From Herpomyces periplanetae (Eukaryota; Ascomycota; Laboulbeniomycetes; Herpomycetales; Herpomycetaceae): a DNA stretch of 64,000 bases. Of this stretch, positions 52,297 through 60,975 are shown piece after piece. The stretch lies in contig WMKJ01000008.1 of the NCBI GenBank assembly GCA_009733715.1, positions 1 through 64,000 of the forward strand, in the 5' to 3' direction. A model generated the notes under the pieces. It worked only from the letters and a program-made list of their open reading frames with translations, was not told the origin of the DNA and ran no database searches. The position numbers were made by a program, and so were the translations under genes. Numbering within the stretch: the first letter of the stretch is position 1; each line of letters opens with the position of its first letter.

Positions 52297-55023
52297 ATGG
52301 CGCTTTATGCGTTTCTACAAACACTTCGTATAATCATCATATATACATCTCTGTCCGTCTTACTTTCATTCATCAACCATGCTGCTACTGTTACGGCCGC
52401 CTACAATACTCCTCCATGGTATCCCACACCTCGTGGTGGCACTATAAATGATAAATGGATTCAGAGCTACGCTAAGGCGGCCAATTTAGTTAGTGAAATG
52501 ACTCTTGTTGAAAAGGTTAACATTACTTCAGGTGTGGGTGATCGAAATGGTCTATGCACTGGCAATACAGGTCAAGTTGGTCGCTTGGGGTTTCCCAGTC
52601 TCTGTCTTCAGGATAGTCCTATTGGCATTGCGTCAACTGATAATATCACCGCTTTTCCAGCGGGAATTACACTTGGAATGACTTGGAATACCGACTTAAT
52701 CTTCCAGAAAGGTCGACTTCACGCTTTAGAAGCCAAGGGAAAAGGTGTCAATGTGGTTCTTGGTCCTGTGGTAGGACCTATCGGTCGATCACCCTTGGGA
52801 GGTCGTAACTGGGAAGGCTTTGGGGCTGATCCCGTTATACAAGCTAAATCAGCCGTCGCAATGATAGATGGAATTCAAAGTCGCGGTGTCATGGCTACTG
52901 TTAAACATCTCATTGGTAACGAACAAGAGTTCGGTCGTCGTCCTTACATTTTATCTCCGTACCCCGCCGTATCATCCGATATAGATGATCGGACTCTACA
53001 TGAAATTTATATTTGGCCTTTTGCTGATTCTATACGGGCCGGTGTTACCTCTGTTATGTGTGCATATAATCGAGTCAACTCGACGTACGCTTGTGAAAAT
53101 AGCAAGTTACTCAATGGAATTTTGAAGGATGAGCTTGGCTTTCAAGGTTTTGTCGTTTCGGATTGGCTTGCTCAAACTAGTGGCGTTAACTCAGCAATAG
53201 CTGGATTAGATATGTCCATGCCTGGCGATGCAATTGCTAAGGGGCCCGGGCAATTCTACTGGTCATCTAATCTTACTCGATCAGTCTTGAATGGCACTGT
53301 TTCAAACGAGCGACTTGATGATATGGTAACTCGTATCGTTGCTTCTTGGTTCTACGTTGAGCAAAATAACGTTGCCGAATGGCCTTTGCCTCCCCCTGAT
53401 GGAAAAGGTGGTCCAAATTTTTCATCATACTCCAAACAGCGTATAGGGCCGTTGTACGATGGGACGAATAGCACTGATACAGGTGTCATTAACCAATTTG
53501 TCGATGTTCAAGGCAAGGGCGAACTCTTTCATGGTTTGTTAGCGCGAAAACTGGCTGCCGAAGGTACCGTATTACTTAAAAATACCGATAACATTTTACC
53601 CCTTAACAATGATACGTCTTGCCAAAATACTGACGGCCAATCATGTCAGAAACTCCGTGTTGGAGTATTCGGCTACGATGCGAGTGTTGATGAAAAAGCT
53701 GGCATTAATCCTTGCTTTTCGCGAGCATGTAACAAAGGAACATTGATTATGGGTTGGGGATCAGGTATAGTTGATACACCCTACATTATCGATCCACTCA
53801 GCGCTCTTAGAGACGTTTATGACGATAATACCGTTGAAATTACAACGCATTTAAATCAGTCTTTTGATGGCGTAGACAAGGGTGCTTTACTTGATCAAGA
53901 TTTATGTTTCGTTTTCATTGCATCAAATTCCGGAGAATCAGATTTTAATATTGAAGGACAAATGGGTGACCGTAATAATTTGTTTCCCCTGATGGGAGGC
54001 GATGAACTTGCAAGTGAAGTAGGAATGAATTGTGGAATGGGCAAAGGATCTACTATTGTCATTATGCATTCGGTTGGTCCGGTAATCGTGGAAAATTGGA
54101 TTGATTTACCGACAGTTAAGGCGGTTATTCTAGCTAATTTGCCCGGTCAGGAGAGTGGTCGGGCCTTGACGGATATTTTATTTGGAATAGAGAATCCAAG
54201 TGGTCATTTAACTTATACTATGGCAAAACGTTTGGAAGATTATGGGCCTAGTGCAGTTATCCATCGAGAATTTGCCGATAATACACGCGATATTGAATTT
54301 GAAGAAGGGTTATACTTTGATTATCGCCATTTTGATAAATATGGTATCACACCAAGATACGAGTTTGGCTATGGCTTGTCTTATACGACGTTCAACTTGA
54401 CCAACTTACGTATGAGACGACTTGTTCAGAACTTTACCGAACTACCAGCTACTCGTATTGTCTCAGGAATTGAACCCCCTTCCTACAACTACCCTGATCC
54501 AGATATTTCTCAATCCTATTTCCCTCAAGGCTTTCGAAAAGTTTTCAGTTATCTTTACCCATACTTAAACGAGGATGAAACGTTAAATGATATTTCAATG
54601 GGTACTCCTTATTCTTATCCAGAAGGTTTTACTGAGAAGCAGCCTCCATCACCAGCAGGTGGGGGATTAGGAGGTAATGATGATTTGTATCGTGAAATTG
54701 CTCAAGTTCAAGTAACAGTTTACAACTCTGGTAATCGTACGGGATCTGCAGTAGTCCAGTTATACGTTTCTTTGCCTCAAGACTACCGTGATACTGAAAC
54801 GATGGAAGTAGTTGACTTTCCAGTGAGAGTATTACGGAATTATTCAAAAGTTGAATTATTGCCTGGAGAGTTTAATAGTGCTGAAGTCCTGTTTGGACTT
54901 ACAAGAAAAGATTTAAGTTATTGGTCGCCATCCCGTCAGAATTGGGTTATACCGACTAGTGATCGAATTCAAGTGTCCGTTGGATTTTCATCGAGAGACT
55001 TACTCTTAACTGGTTATATATAA
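52297..55023 (+). CDS. Secreted beta-glucosidase, glycoside hydrolase family 3
   Basis: Intronless, 908 aa from the ATG at 52297. N-terminal signal peptide (FLQTLRIIIIYTSLSVLLSF, then AYNTPPWYPTP as in fungal GH3 enzymes). The (beta/alpha)8 domain has GLCTGNTG, GRNWEGFGADP, KHLIGNEQE and VVSDWLAQTSGVNSAIAGLD, in which Asp289 is the predicted nucleophile. The alpha/beta sandwich follows (GTVLLKNTDNILPL, LPGQESGRALTDILFG), and a fibronectin-III-like domain ends the protein (VQVTVYNSGNRTGSAVVQLY). It would hydrolyse beta-1,4-linked glucose from cellobiose and related glucosides outside the cell. Many Asn-x-Ser/Thr sites suggest heavy N-glycosylation. The length is normal for extracellular fungal enzymes (about 860). 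No missing key residue seen. Confidence 0.95.
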   Translation: MALYAFLQTLRIIIIYTSLSVLLSFINHAATVTAAYNTPPWYPTPRGGTINDKWIQSYAKAANLVSEMTLVEKVNITSGVGDRNGLCTGNTGQVGRLGFPSLCLQDSPIGIASTDNITAFPAGITLGMTWNTDLIFQKGRLHALEAKGKGVNVVLGPVVGPIGRSPLGGRNWEGFGADPVIQAKSAVAMIDGIQSRGVMATVKHLIGNEQEFGRRPYILSPYPAVSSDIDDRTLHEIYIWPFADSIRAGVTSVMCAYNRVNSTYACENSKLLNGILKDELGFQGFVVSDWLAQTSGVNSAIAGLDMSMPGDAIAKGPGQFYWSSNLTRSVLNGTVSNERLDDMVTRIVASWFYVEQNNVAEWPLPPPDGKGGPNFSSYSKQRIGPLYDGTNSTDTGVINQFVDVQGKGELFHGLLARKLAAEGTVLLKNTDNILPLNNDTSCQNTDGQSCQKLRVGVFGYDASVDEKAGINPCFSRACNKGTLIMGWGSGIVDTPYIIDPLSALRDVYDDNTVEITTHLNQSFDGVDKGALLDQDLCFVFIASNSGESDFNIEGQMGDRNNLFPLMGGDELASEVGMNCGMGKGSTIVIMHSVGPVIVENWIDLPTVKAVILANLPGQESGRALTDILFGIENPSGHLTYTMAKRLEDYGPSAVIHREFADNTRDIEFEEGLYFDYRHFDKYGITPRYEFGYGLSYTTFNLTNLRMRRLVQNFTELPATRIVSGIEPPSYNYPDPDISQSYFPQGFRKVFSYLYPYLNEDETLNDISMGTPYSYPEGFTEKQPPSPAGGGLGGNDDLYREIAQVQVTVYNSGNRTGSAVVQLYVSLPQDYRDTETMEVVDFPVRVLRNYSKVELLPGEFNSAEVLFGLTRKDLSYWSPSRQNWVIPTSDRIQVSVGFSSRDLLLTGYI

Positions 55024-55372
55024 CGAACACCCGAATTAACCTTCGCTCATTTTGTTTTTATCTTTTATTTTTTTATCACATTCTAACGTTATCATTTGCC
55101 AATAATCCCTTTTCTTTAATTCTTCATCATTTTTCCAAATTTAATGAATTGCGTATCTTTGGTCATATTTTTGCTTACTCCGATAGTGTCATTCTTTACA
55201 ATACCAATCATTTACGATCCAAATTTCCCATTATGAATTAAGTTTCTTTCCTGAAAGCATTACATATCTACCCACCCCCATCCCGCTTTCTGTACACACT
55301 CTACAAACCGTAAAAAATCCCAGAATTAACCTTCCGTTTCTTTCATTTCCCGTACTTTTCATTGACCATCGG
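55024..55372. other. Convergent spacer GH3/NSRP1
   Basis: About 350 nt of AT- and T-rich sequence between the two stop codons, holding both 3' untranslated regions. Nothing else seen. Confidence 0.6.
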
Positions 55373-56512
55373 TTACTTGGCCCCACAACCTTCACGGCCC
55401 GGTACAATTACCCCTTCGGCAGCTGTAGCGGTGTCCCGTTTCCGTTGTAGATACCGCTCTCGGGCACTCTTCACATCGTCTTCGGTTTTGCGGGATTTAG
55501 CACGCTCCTTCCTTTCATCTTCGGCGCGTTTTTCATTTTCGGCATTTAGTTTTGCCAAGTCGGTAATTTGTCGCTCAATTAATCGGGTTTGTCTTTCACG
55601 TATTTCTCGGTAGGTTTGACCTTCCGGTTTTCCGCTGTTGTAGGTTGGTTTTCCGATTACTGAATTGGCTGGTGAGAGTTTATTCCGATCATTTGGACTT
55701 TCTCTACTACTCTTTAAAAAGTTTAATCCACCAGTTAACAATTGTCGTTTATCCGTTACGTGTCCATCATCGTTTAATTCTACAAGTACACCTTGCCCAA
55801 TAAGTTTTTCGGCTACTTTTCGGTAGGCTGCATCACTTGTTACATCATCATTATCTTCTTTATCGTTATCAGTACTAGAACCTTTATTTTCCCTGGTTGG
55901 TTCAATCGGTATACGCTCTGCAGCTTCAAGAATTTCACGATGCTGAATTTCTTGCGCATCCAACATATTAGCGTAAAATTTTCGCATACCCATTGTTTTA
56001 CGCATATCGGCTTCGACAGCTTCACGAATTGCCTCAGTATTGGTTATACGTTGATTGTCCGCTAAATGTTTTTCATAGGTTGATGTGATAAATGTCTCCC
56101 GATCAGCATAAGTATCCCCCTCAGCTTCACGCTGTTTCTTCAATAATTGTTCACGGGCTCGGAATTGATCGCCTTTTCGAACGCGCGCTGATGTTAACAA
56201 CCCTTCCATAAATCTGGGTTGTCGTTGACGTGCTTCTTCCTTAGCTGCGGCTTTAGCAGCTGTACGCGATGCGTGTAATGCATCGTATGCTGCATCATAA
56301 TCGTAAATAGCTTCATCAATTTTTTCACTAGCTGCCGTTCTCTTTAACGGAACTAGTGGCTTTTGTATAACCGGTTGTGTAGGTAAGTCGTTCCTATTAT
56401 TATCATTTTCCCCATCGCTTTCCTCCTCATTAAATATTACATTTCTCCGCTTTTTCCCTGGCTCTTTCGCGCTTCCCTGTTCCCGTTTCCCCTTCAGCCT
56501 GATTTCAATCAT
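55373..56512 (-). CDS. NSRP1/CCDC55-like splicing regulator (DUF2040)
   Basis: 379 aa from the ATG at 56512; the frame extends to a GTG at 56542, and an upstream exon carrying the usual FGL-type N-terminus is possible. The conserved NSRP1 core is visible: VIFNEEESD, DEAIYDYDAAYDAL, FMEGLLTSARVRKGDQFRAR, DRETFITSTYEKHL and MRKFYANMLDAQ. A Lys/Arg/Glu-rich coiled coil (REIRERQTRLIERQITDLAK, KRAEDERKERAKSRK) ends the protein. Human NSRP1 is a nuclear speckle protein that binds RNA and influences splice-site choice; fungi with many introns often keep it, Saccharomyces does not. It shares a short divergent promoter with VPS52. Confidence 0.85.
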   Translation of the reverse strand: MIEIRLKGKREQGSAKEPGKKRRNVIFNEEESDGENDNNRNDLPTQPVIQKPLVPLKRTAASEKIDEAIYDYDAAYDALHASRTAAKAAAKEEARQRQPRFMEGLLTSARVRKGDQFRAREQLLKKQREAEGDTYADRETFITSTYEKHLADNQRITNTEAIREAVEADMRKTMGMRKFYANMLDAQEIQHREILEAAERIPIEPTRENKGSSTDNDKEDNDDVTSDAAYRKVAEKLIGQGVLVELNDDGHVTDKRQLLTGGLNFLKSSRESPNDRNKLSPANSVIGKPTYNSGKPEGQTYREIRERQTRLIERQITDLAKLNAENEKRAEDERKERAKSRKTEDDVKSARERYLQRKRDTATAAEGVIVPGREGCGAK

Positions 56513-56670
56513 AACTATCGGATACCATATCTTTCCATTCACCCTCCCCTTTCGCGATAGCCAGAACTTTTGCTCTGATTACATAATCAGGCTAACCGGT
56601 AAGTCTCGACTTGCCAGTTCCCCATGCGTTTGTTCGTTATCGTCAATCGTGACGCAGGCTTATCATTGTT
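56513..56670. promoter_or_regulatory. Short divergent promoter NSRP1/VPS52
   Basis: Only 158 nt separate the two start codons, so both genes must share one bidirectional promoter. No TATA box or CACGTG is visible. If NSRP1 has an upstream exon, its first exon would lie inside this interval. Confidence 0.5.
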
Positions 56671-58701
56671 ATGATCATGTCAAATTCCGTTGGAAAGCTT
56701 TTGCAAAGTTTCGCGAACATTAAGGGACTTTCAAGTAAGCTGGCATGTGATGTGGAAAAACCAGCGCAGTTAGAATGTCAACTTTTGGTGAAAAAAAATG
56801 AGAATGAAGTTGATATTAGTACTGTTAACTTGGAAGAATTAACCCGTCTTACACTTCAGCGGGAAATCTGGTGTAGAGATGATGTACAAGAGTTTAATGA
56901 ACTCAAGTGTGATCGAAGTACACTGGAAAGTTTACACGCGGATGCTCAAGCTTGTGATGAAAAACTTGCCAATGTTGAAGTTTATCTTGAAAATTTTCGT
57001 GAAGAACTAGTTAGAGCTGCGCGAGAGATCGAGGCGCTACAAACACGCTCGAGTGAATTAAACGGAAAATTAGAGCGCCGAAAGCGGATACAAGTGAAAA
57101 TTTCTCAGGTCGTTAACACGCTGTGTCTGTCTCCAAGAATTATCGAGCGTATACGGGACGATGAGATTGATGAGCGGTGGCTACTTGCGCTCGAAGAATT
57201 ACAGCGTTGCTTAGCAGCCGTTACGACTGAACAAAAAATTAGAGCGGCGCGCTGCTTGAAACCCGTACTTGATAGTGTCACGTTTATAGCATTAGAACGA
57301 ATTCGGGATCATTTTGTCATGGCTATACGACGTTTAAGAGAAAAGAATGTTAATTCAGTGGAAATTCAAGCGCAATACTTTCTTAAGTATATTAAAATGT
57401 TTACATTTCTACACCAAAATATGCCCCTTCTTGCCGATGAATTATGCCAGGCCTACGTTAACACAATAAAATGGTATTATATGACACAATTTCAACGATT
57501 ATACCTACGATTGGACAGTTTGAAAATCCGGGATTTCGTTGGATTAGGCTTAATTGGAAATATTACCAGAACCACCGATACAACCTCATGGAATATATTT
57601 TCCATTGAATCGAGAGTTAACACTCTTTGCAGCTGGTCTTACAACGATATTTCCCTTGAGTCTGATGATACACTATGGAATGTAGAAGTTCTCTTCAATG
57701 CCTATCATCGTGCTATGATTTGTAACATGATAATTGAACATAAATTCTGTCGTGAAATGTTTGCTCAAGTTTCTCCAGGCTTACATGATCAAATAGCCAA
57801 AATTTTTGATATCCCCTCTAAATACGGTCATGATTTAACGGAAAAACTTACTGAAGTATCTCATAATGATTCTTTTGGACTTTTGATAATGATTCGGATT
57901 AATGAAAGTCTGGCGACTCAAGTCGAAGACCTCCGTTTAACTGATGTTGGAATGATTGATGGATATATAGATCGAATTAAGTTGCTTTTATGGCCAAAAT
58001 TCCAAGTTAGTATGGACAAGCAATGCTCAACGTTAAAGCAACGACGATGTCAACTAGCTCGATTTACTCAGCCACGTCACCACTCTAAACGTGATAAGCA
58101 TGGCTTAGCTGGACGTATTAGCGGCGGGGAAGAATTTATGGAGCGAGAAGCGTTGACATTAGCACCTAGTATATTAACCCAACGATTTGCATGTTTTGCA
58201 TATTCATTATTGACACTTTCATCGAAATGTTTTACCGCTATCTCTGGAATCAGCGCTGGTCCTCGTACCGAATTTGATACTCTACCGTACGCCCCATCTT
58301 CACCTTCCCTTACTAGTGTTGGAAAAACTAAACAAGCAACCTATACAACTGATCCATTAGGCCTACCTCGCGTCCCCATCAACATTGATTGGCAACCTCT
58401 TGATACAAGCTTATATCGACTTCAAGAAGAATTCCGAAAATTATTGCTTACGATCGGGGATATATTTATCCGACGGAACATGCAAAACTCGGGCGGAGAA
58501 ATAGAAAAATTTTGTAAATACTTGGAAAACAACTTTTCGTTAGTGTTGGCGGTGATTGATTCGTGTGAAGGGCAGGTTGCAGAACGGATGAAAAAGTTTT
58601 GGTCGTTAGACGGTGTGACTGAAGTTGTGAAAGCATTTACTGAACTTAACATTAAGAGTCCACGCTCATCAACATTATCGTCAAGTGCACTTTCAATCTG
58701 A
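56671..58701 (+). CDS. VPS52: GARP complex subunit Vps52
   Basis: Intronless, 676 aa, between yeast (641) and human (723) lengths. N-terminal coiled coils (LESLHADAQACDEKLANVEV, LVRAAREIEALQTRSSELNG) match the tethering-complex assembly region. The conserved core follows: VNSVEIQAQYFLKYIKMFTF, LADELCQAYVNTIKWYYMTQ and FQRLYLRLDSLK. Vps52 joins Vps51, Vps53 and Vps54 to tether endosome-derived vesicles at the trans-Golgi network. Three initiator Met options (MIM) are close together; the first is used. The stop lies just 12 nt before the next ATG. Confidence 0.9.
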   Translation: MIMSNSVGKLLQSFANIKGLSSKLACDVEKPAQLECQLLVKKNENEVDISTVNLEELTRLTLQREIWCRDDVQEFNELKCDRSTLESLHADAQACDEKLANVEVYLENFREELVRAAREIEALQTRSSELNGKLERRKRIQVKISQVVNTLCLSPRIIERIRDDEIDERWLLALEELQRCLAAVTTEQKIRAARCLKPVLDSVTFIALERIRDHFVMAIRRLREKNVNSVEIQAQYFLKYIKMFTFLHQNMPLLADELCQAYVNTIKWYYMTQFQRLYLRLDSLKIRDFVGLGLIGNITRTTDTTSWNIFSIESRVNTLCSWSYNDISLESDDTLWNVEVLFNAYHRAMICNMIIEHKFCREMFAQVSPGLHDQIAKIFDIPSKYGHDLTEKLTEVSHNDSFGLLIMIRINESLATQVEDLRLTDVGMIDGYIDRIKLLLWPKFQVSMDKQCSTLKQRRCQLARFTQPRHHSKRDKHGLAGRISGGEEFMEREALTLAPSILTQRFACFAYSLLTLSSKCFTAISGISAGPRTEFDTLPYAPSSPSLTSVGKTKQATYTTDPLGLPRVPINIDWQPLDTSLYRLQEEFRKLLLTIGDIFIRRNMQNSGGEIEKFCKYLENNFSLVLAVIDSCEGQVAERMKKFWSLDGVTEVVKAFTELNIKSPRSSTLSSSALSI

Positions 58702-58713
58702 CTTACTAGTCCG

Positions 58714-60975
58714 ATGTCTAAAGCGCGACGTGATGCTTATCAAAATGATACGGCTATTTCTCCCGATCAAATTCTTCAAATGGCAATCAACATGCGTGAT
58801 TCCAATCAAAATTCTCAGCAACAAACCCATCGAAAGTCACGTGGATCTTCCCAGCAGTTTTCTTCGAATGTATCGCAGTCTACGTTGGCTCGAGTAGCAA
58901 AATTTCGCGATTATATTGAACTTAAGGTTCAGTATATTCGATTGCTTGGATTACTCCCTCCTTTGAAGGCTTTACCAATGGATAATACGAGTGATAAGAT
59001 TTACTTGGGTAGAGAGTACAATCCATTACAGTATATTCGAAACACTAAACTACGAATGCGACAACGTTTACAAATGGATTTAGATTCACGATATTGGATG
59101 AATAGTACCCAGGTAAGGCATTGGGTTGATTCGGTGAGGATTGCTCGTTCACTGGTGGAACCGGGGCAGCGGATAACTTTGCCACCATTTATCGTACAAG
59201 CTACTTCACCAGTAGCGGGTGGCATAGGGCTTAGCATTTCTAGTAGTATTTCTGGACCAAATTTCACTACTAATAATACGACTACAACTGGTACATCAAC
59301 TGCGGCTACACCTGTTTTAAGTTCAACATTTTTTCCCAAACCTCGTATTAATGAATGGTCAATTCATCCGGCAAACTTACTCGCTGATACATATTGGCTT
59401 GAGCAAGGAAACAACAAAAACTTAATTGAAGATCGCTTTGGTAACAAACTTATTGCTAACGGAAAACGTACAAAACCAGACGTATCGACGACAGGAACGC
59501 CTAAAAAAGGTGATGAGATTCGCTTGCGCAAGCGGCGTAGATTTTTGTCGCGAGACATGGCGGAATCGTTGGAGGTGAAGAATCCGTTAAAATCAGCTTG
59601 GTTTATGGCCCGACATTCACGATCGGCAAGCTCAGGATTGTCGATCTCGGACAATGAAGATGAAAGTTTAAGCGGCGGTGGTGGTGGTGTTGGTGGCAGT
59701 AATGGTATCACGACAGTGGGTACCAGAAGAAAAAAGGGGGTAAAAGGAGAAGAGAATGAGCGGCCTTGCACTACAGGTATTAAATCCATAACGGATGTAG
59801 AGGCTGAACATTCAGTTGAGCAAAGAAAGCCCAGTCATCGTATACACAAAAAGTCGTTATCAGCAGCATCAGGACCGTTTTCCGTTCACTTAGCAACGCC
59901 GAACTTTCAGTCATTTGAGAAACGAGCTTCATCGGCTCTCCTGAAGGCAGCGTCTACAACTAAATCTAGCCTTAGGTCTTTTGCATTTGCAACACCCAGC
60001 GCTCGAAGATCGTCATTCTTGGGGGGGTCGGAGCAAAATGAATTAGGCGCAGCTAGCACTTGTAAAGCGAGAAGTTCGGTAGTGAGTCAGTCTAACGTTG
60101 ATGCAAGCCCAGGGAACACTATGATTCAAGAATTAAAAGTTTTGAACAAGGACAATGTTTCGAATATTCCGACGCTTGAGGCTTCCGTTATACCTTCTAA
60201 ACAAGACAGTTTGAGTGATGAGAGTGGTAGAGGTAAAAATGTCGGTGGTGGCGCTAGCGTAAATTTGATTAAGGTTCGACATTTTTTGAGCAAAGAGATA
60301 TTACGTTCACTAGGTAAATCATGTATACCCGGAAATGCAGAGGATAGTGATATTGAAGATTTCACACTTACGGATGTGGATTTTAACGTTAAGGCAATCC
60401 ATAATATGTTACTTGTAGTGGGAATTAAGGCGCACGCTATACGTCAACAGCATGAATTCATGAAGTGGATGATTTATTCATTCATGATTAACGCTATTAA
60501 CGAAGTTTGCGGAGCTGATGGAATGAATTATACGATGGAGACATACAGTATGAAGAGTGGATTAGATGAATTAAGGGAAGGAGTTGAGAGAAGCGTGAGC
60601 AGATTAGACGGAGAAATGGTTTTAATACGACAACGAACGGAATGTTTAACAGATACGCTGAAAAATTTGGTTAAGTTAGCGGAGGAAACTGTTTTACCTA
60701 GCATTCAAGGCTTATCGGATAAAGCTGATGAAGTAGCGAGTGTAACCGGGGAGGATTTTTTACGGGAGCTGAGAGATTTGAGGGACCAAGTTGATCGTTT
60801 ACATTTAATCCGTGCACAAAATTCCGGGAGACTGCGACGGGTCGTGTTTAAGTTGCTTGAATGGGTTGTCATGGGATTATTATGGGCAGTATGGTTTGTT
60901 GTGTTAGTATGGAAAACTGGATGTGGTATTGTAAGGGTAATTGTACGGGTAATTAAATGGCTTTTACGCTTTTAA
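58714..60975 (+). CDS. Conserved-looking tail-anchored protein of unknown function
   Basis: Intronless, 753 aa. I do not recognise a named family. Residues 60-165 look like a folded, conserved module (RDYIELKVQYIRLLGLLPPL, then YNPLQYIRNTKLRMRQRLQM and RHWVDSVRIARSL), and 220-260 another (INEWSIHPANLLADTYWLEQ). A basic stretch (RLRKRRRFLSRD) and a long Ser-rich disordered region come next. The C-terminal third is helical with a coiled coil (ELREGVERSVSRLDGEMVLI, LRELRDLRDQVDRL) and ends in one or two membrane segments (WVVMGLLWAVWFVVLVW, IVRVIVRVIKWLL), suggesting a C-terminal membrane anchor. Possibly a fungal organelle-surface or vesicle-traffic protein; the neighbouring VPS52 is only weak support. 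Confidence 0.8.
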   Translation: MSKARRDAYQNDTAISPDQILQMAINMRDSNQNSQQQTHRKSRGSSQQFSSNVSQSTLARVAKFRDYIELKVQYIRLLGLLPPLKALPMDNTSDKIYLGREYNPLQYIRNTKLRMRQRLQMDLDSRYWMNSTQVRHWVDSVRIARSLVEPGQRITLPPFIVQATSPVAGGIGLSISSSISGPNFTTNNTTTTGTSTAATPVLSSTFFPKPRINEWSIHPANLLADTYWLEQGNNKNLIEDRFGNKLIANGKRTKPDVSTTGTPKKGDEIRLRKRRRFLSRDMAESLEVKNPLKSAWFMARHSRSASSGLSISDNEDESLSGGGGGVGGSNGITTVGTRRKKGVKGEENERPCTTGIKSITDVEAEHSVEQRKPSHRIHKKSLSAASGPFSVHLATPNFQSFEKRASSALLKAASTTKSSLRSFAFATPSARRSSFLGGSEQNELGAASTCKARSSVVSQSNVDASPGNTMIQELKVLNKDNVSNIPTLEASVIPSKQDSLSDESGRGKNVGGGASVNLIKVRHFLSKEILRSLGKSCIPGNAEDSDIEDFTLTDVDFNVKAIHNMLLVVGIKAHAIRQQHEFMKWMIYSFMINAINEVCGADGMNYTMETYSMKSGLDELREGVERSVSRLDGEMVLIRQRTECLTDTLKNLVKLAEETVLPSIQGLSDKADEVASVTGEDFLRELRDLRDQVDRLHLIRAQNSGRLRRVVFKLLEWVVMGLLWAVWFVVLVWKTGCGIVRVIVRVIKWLLRF

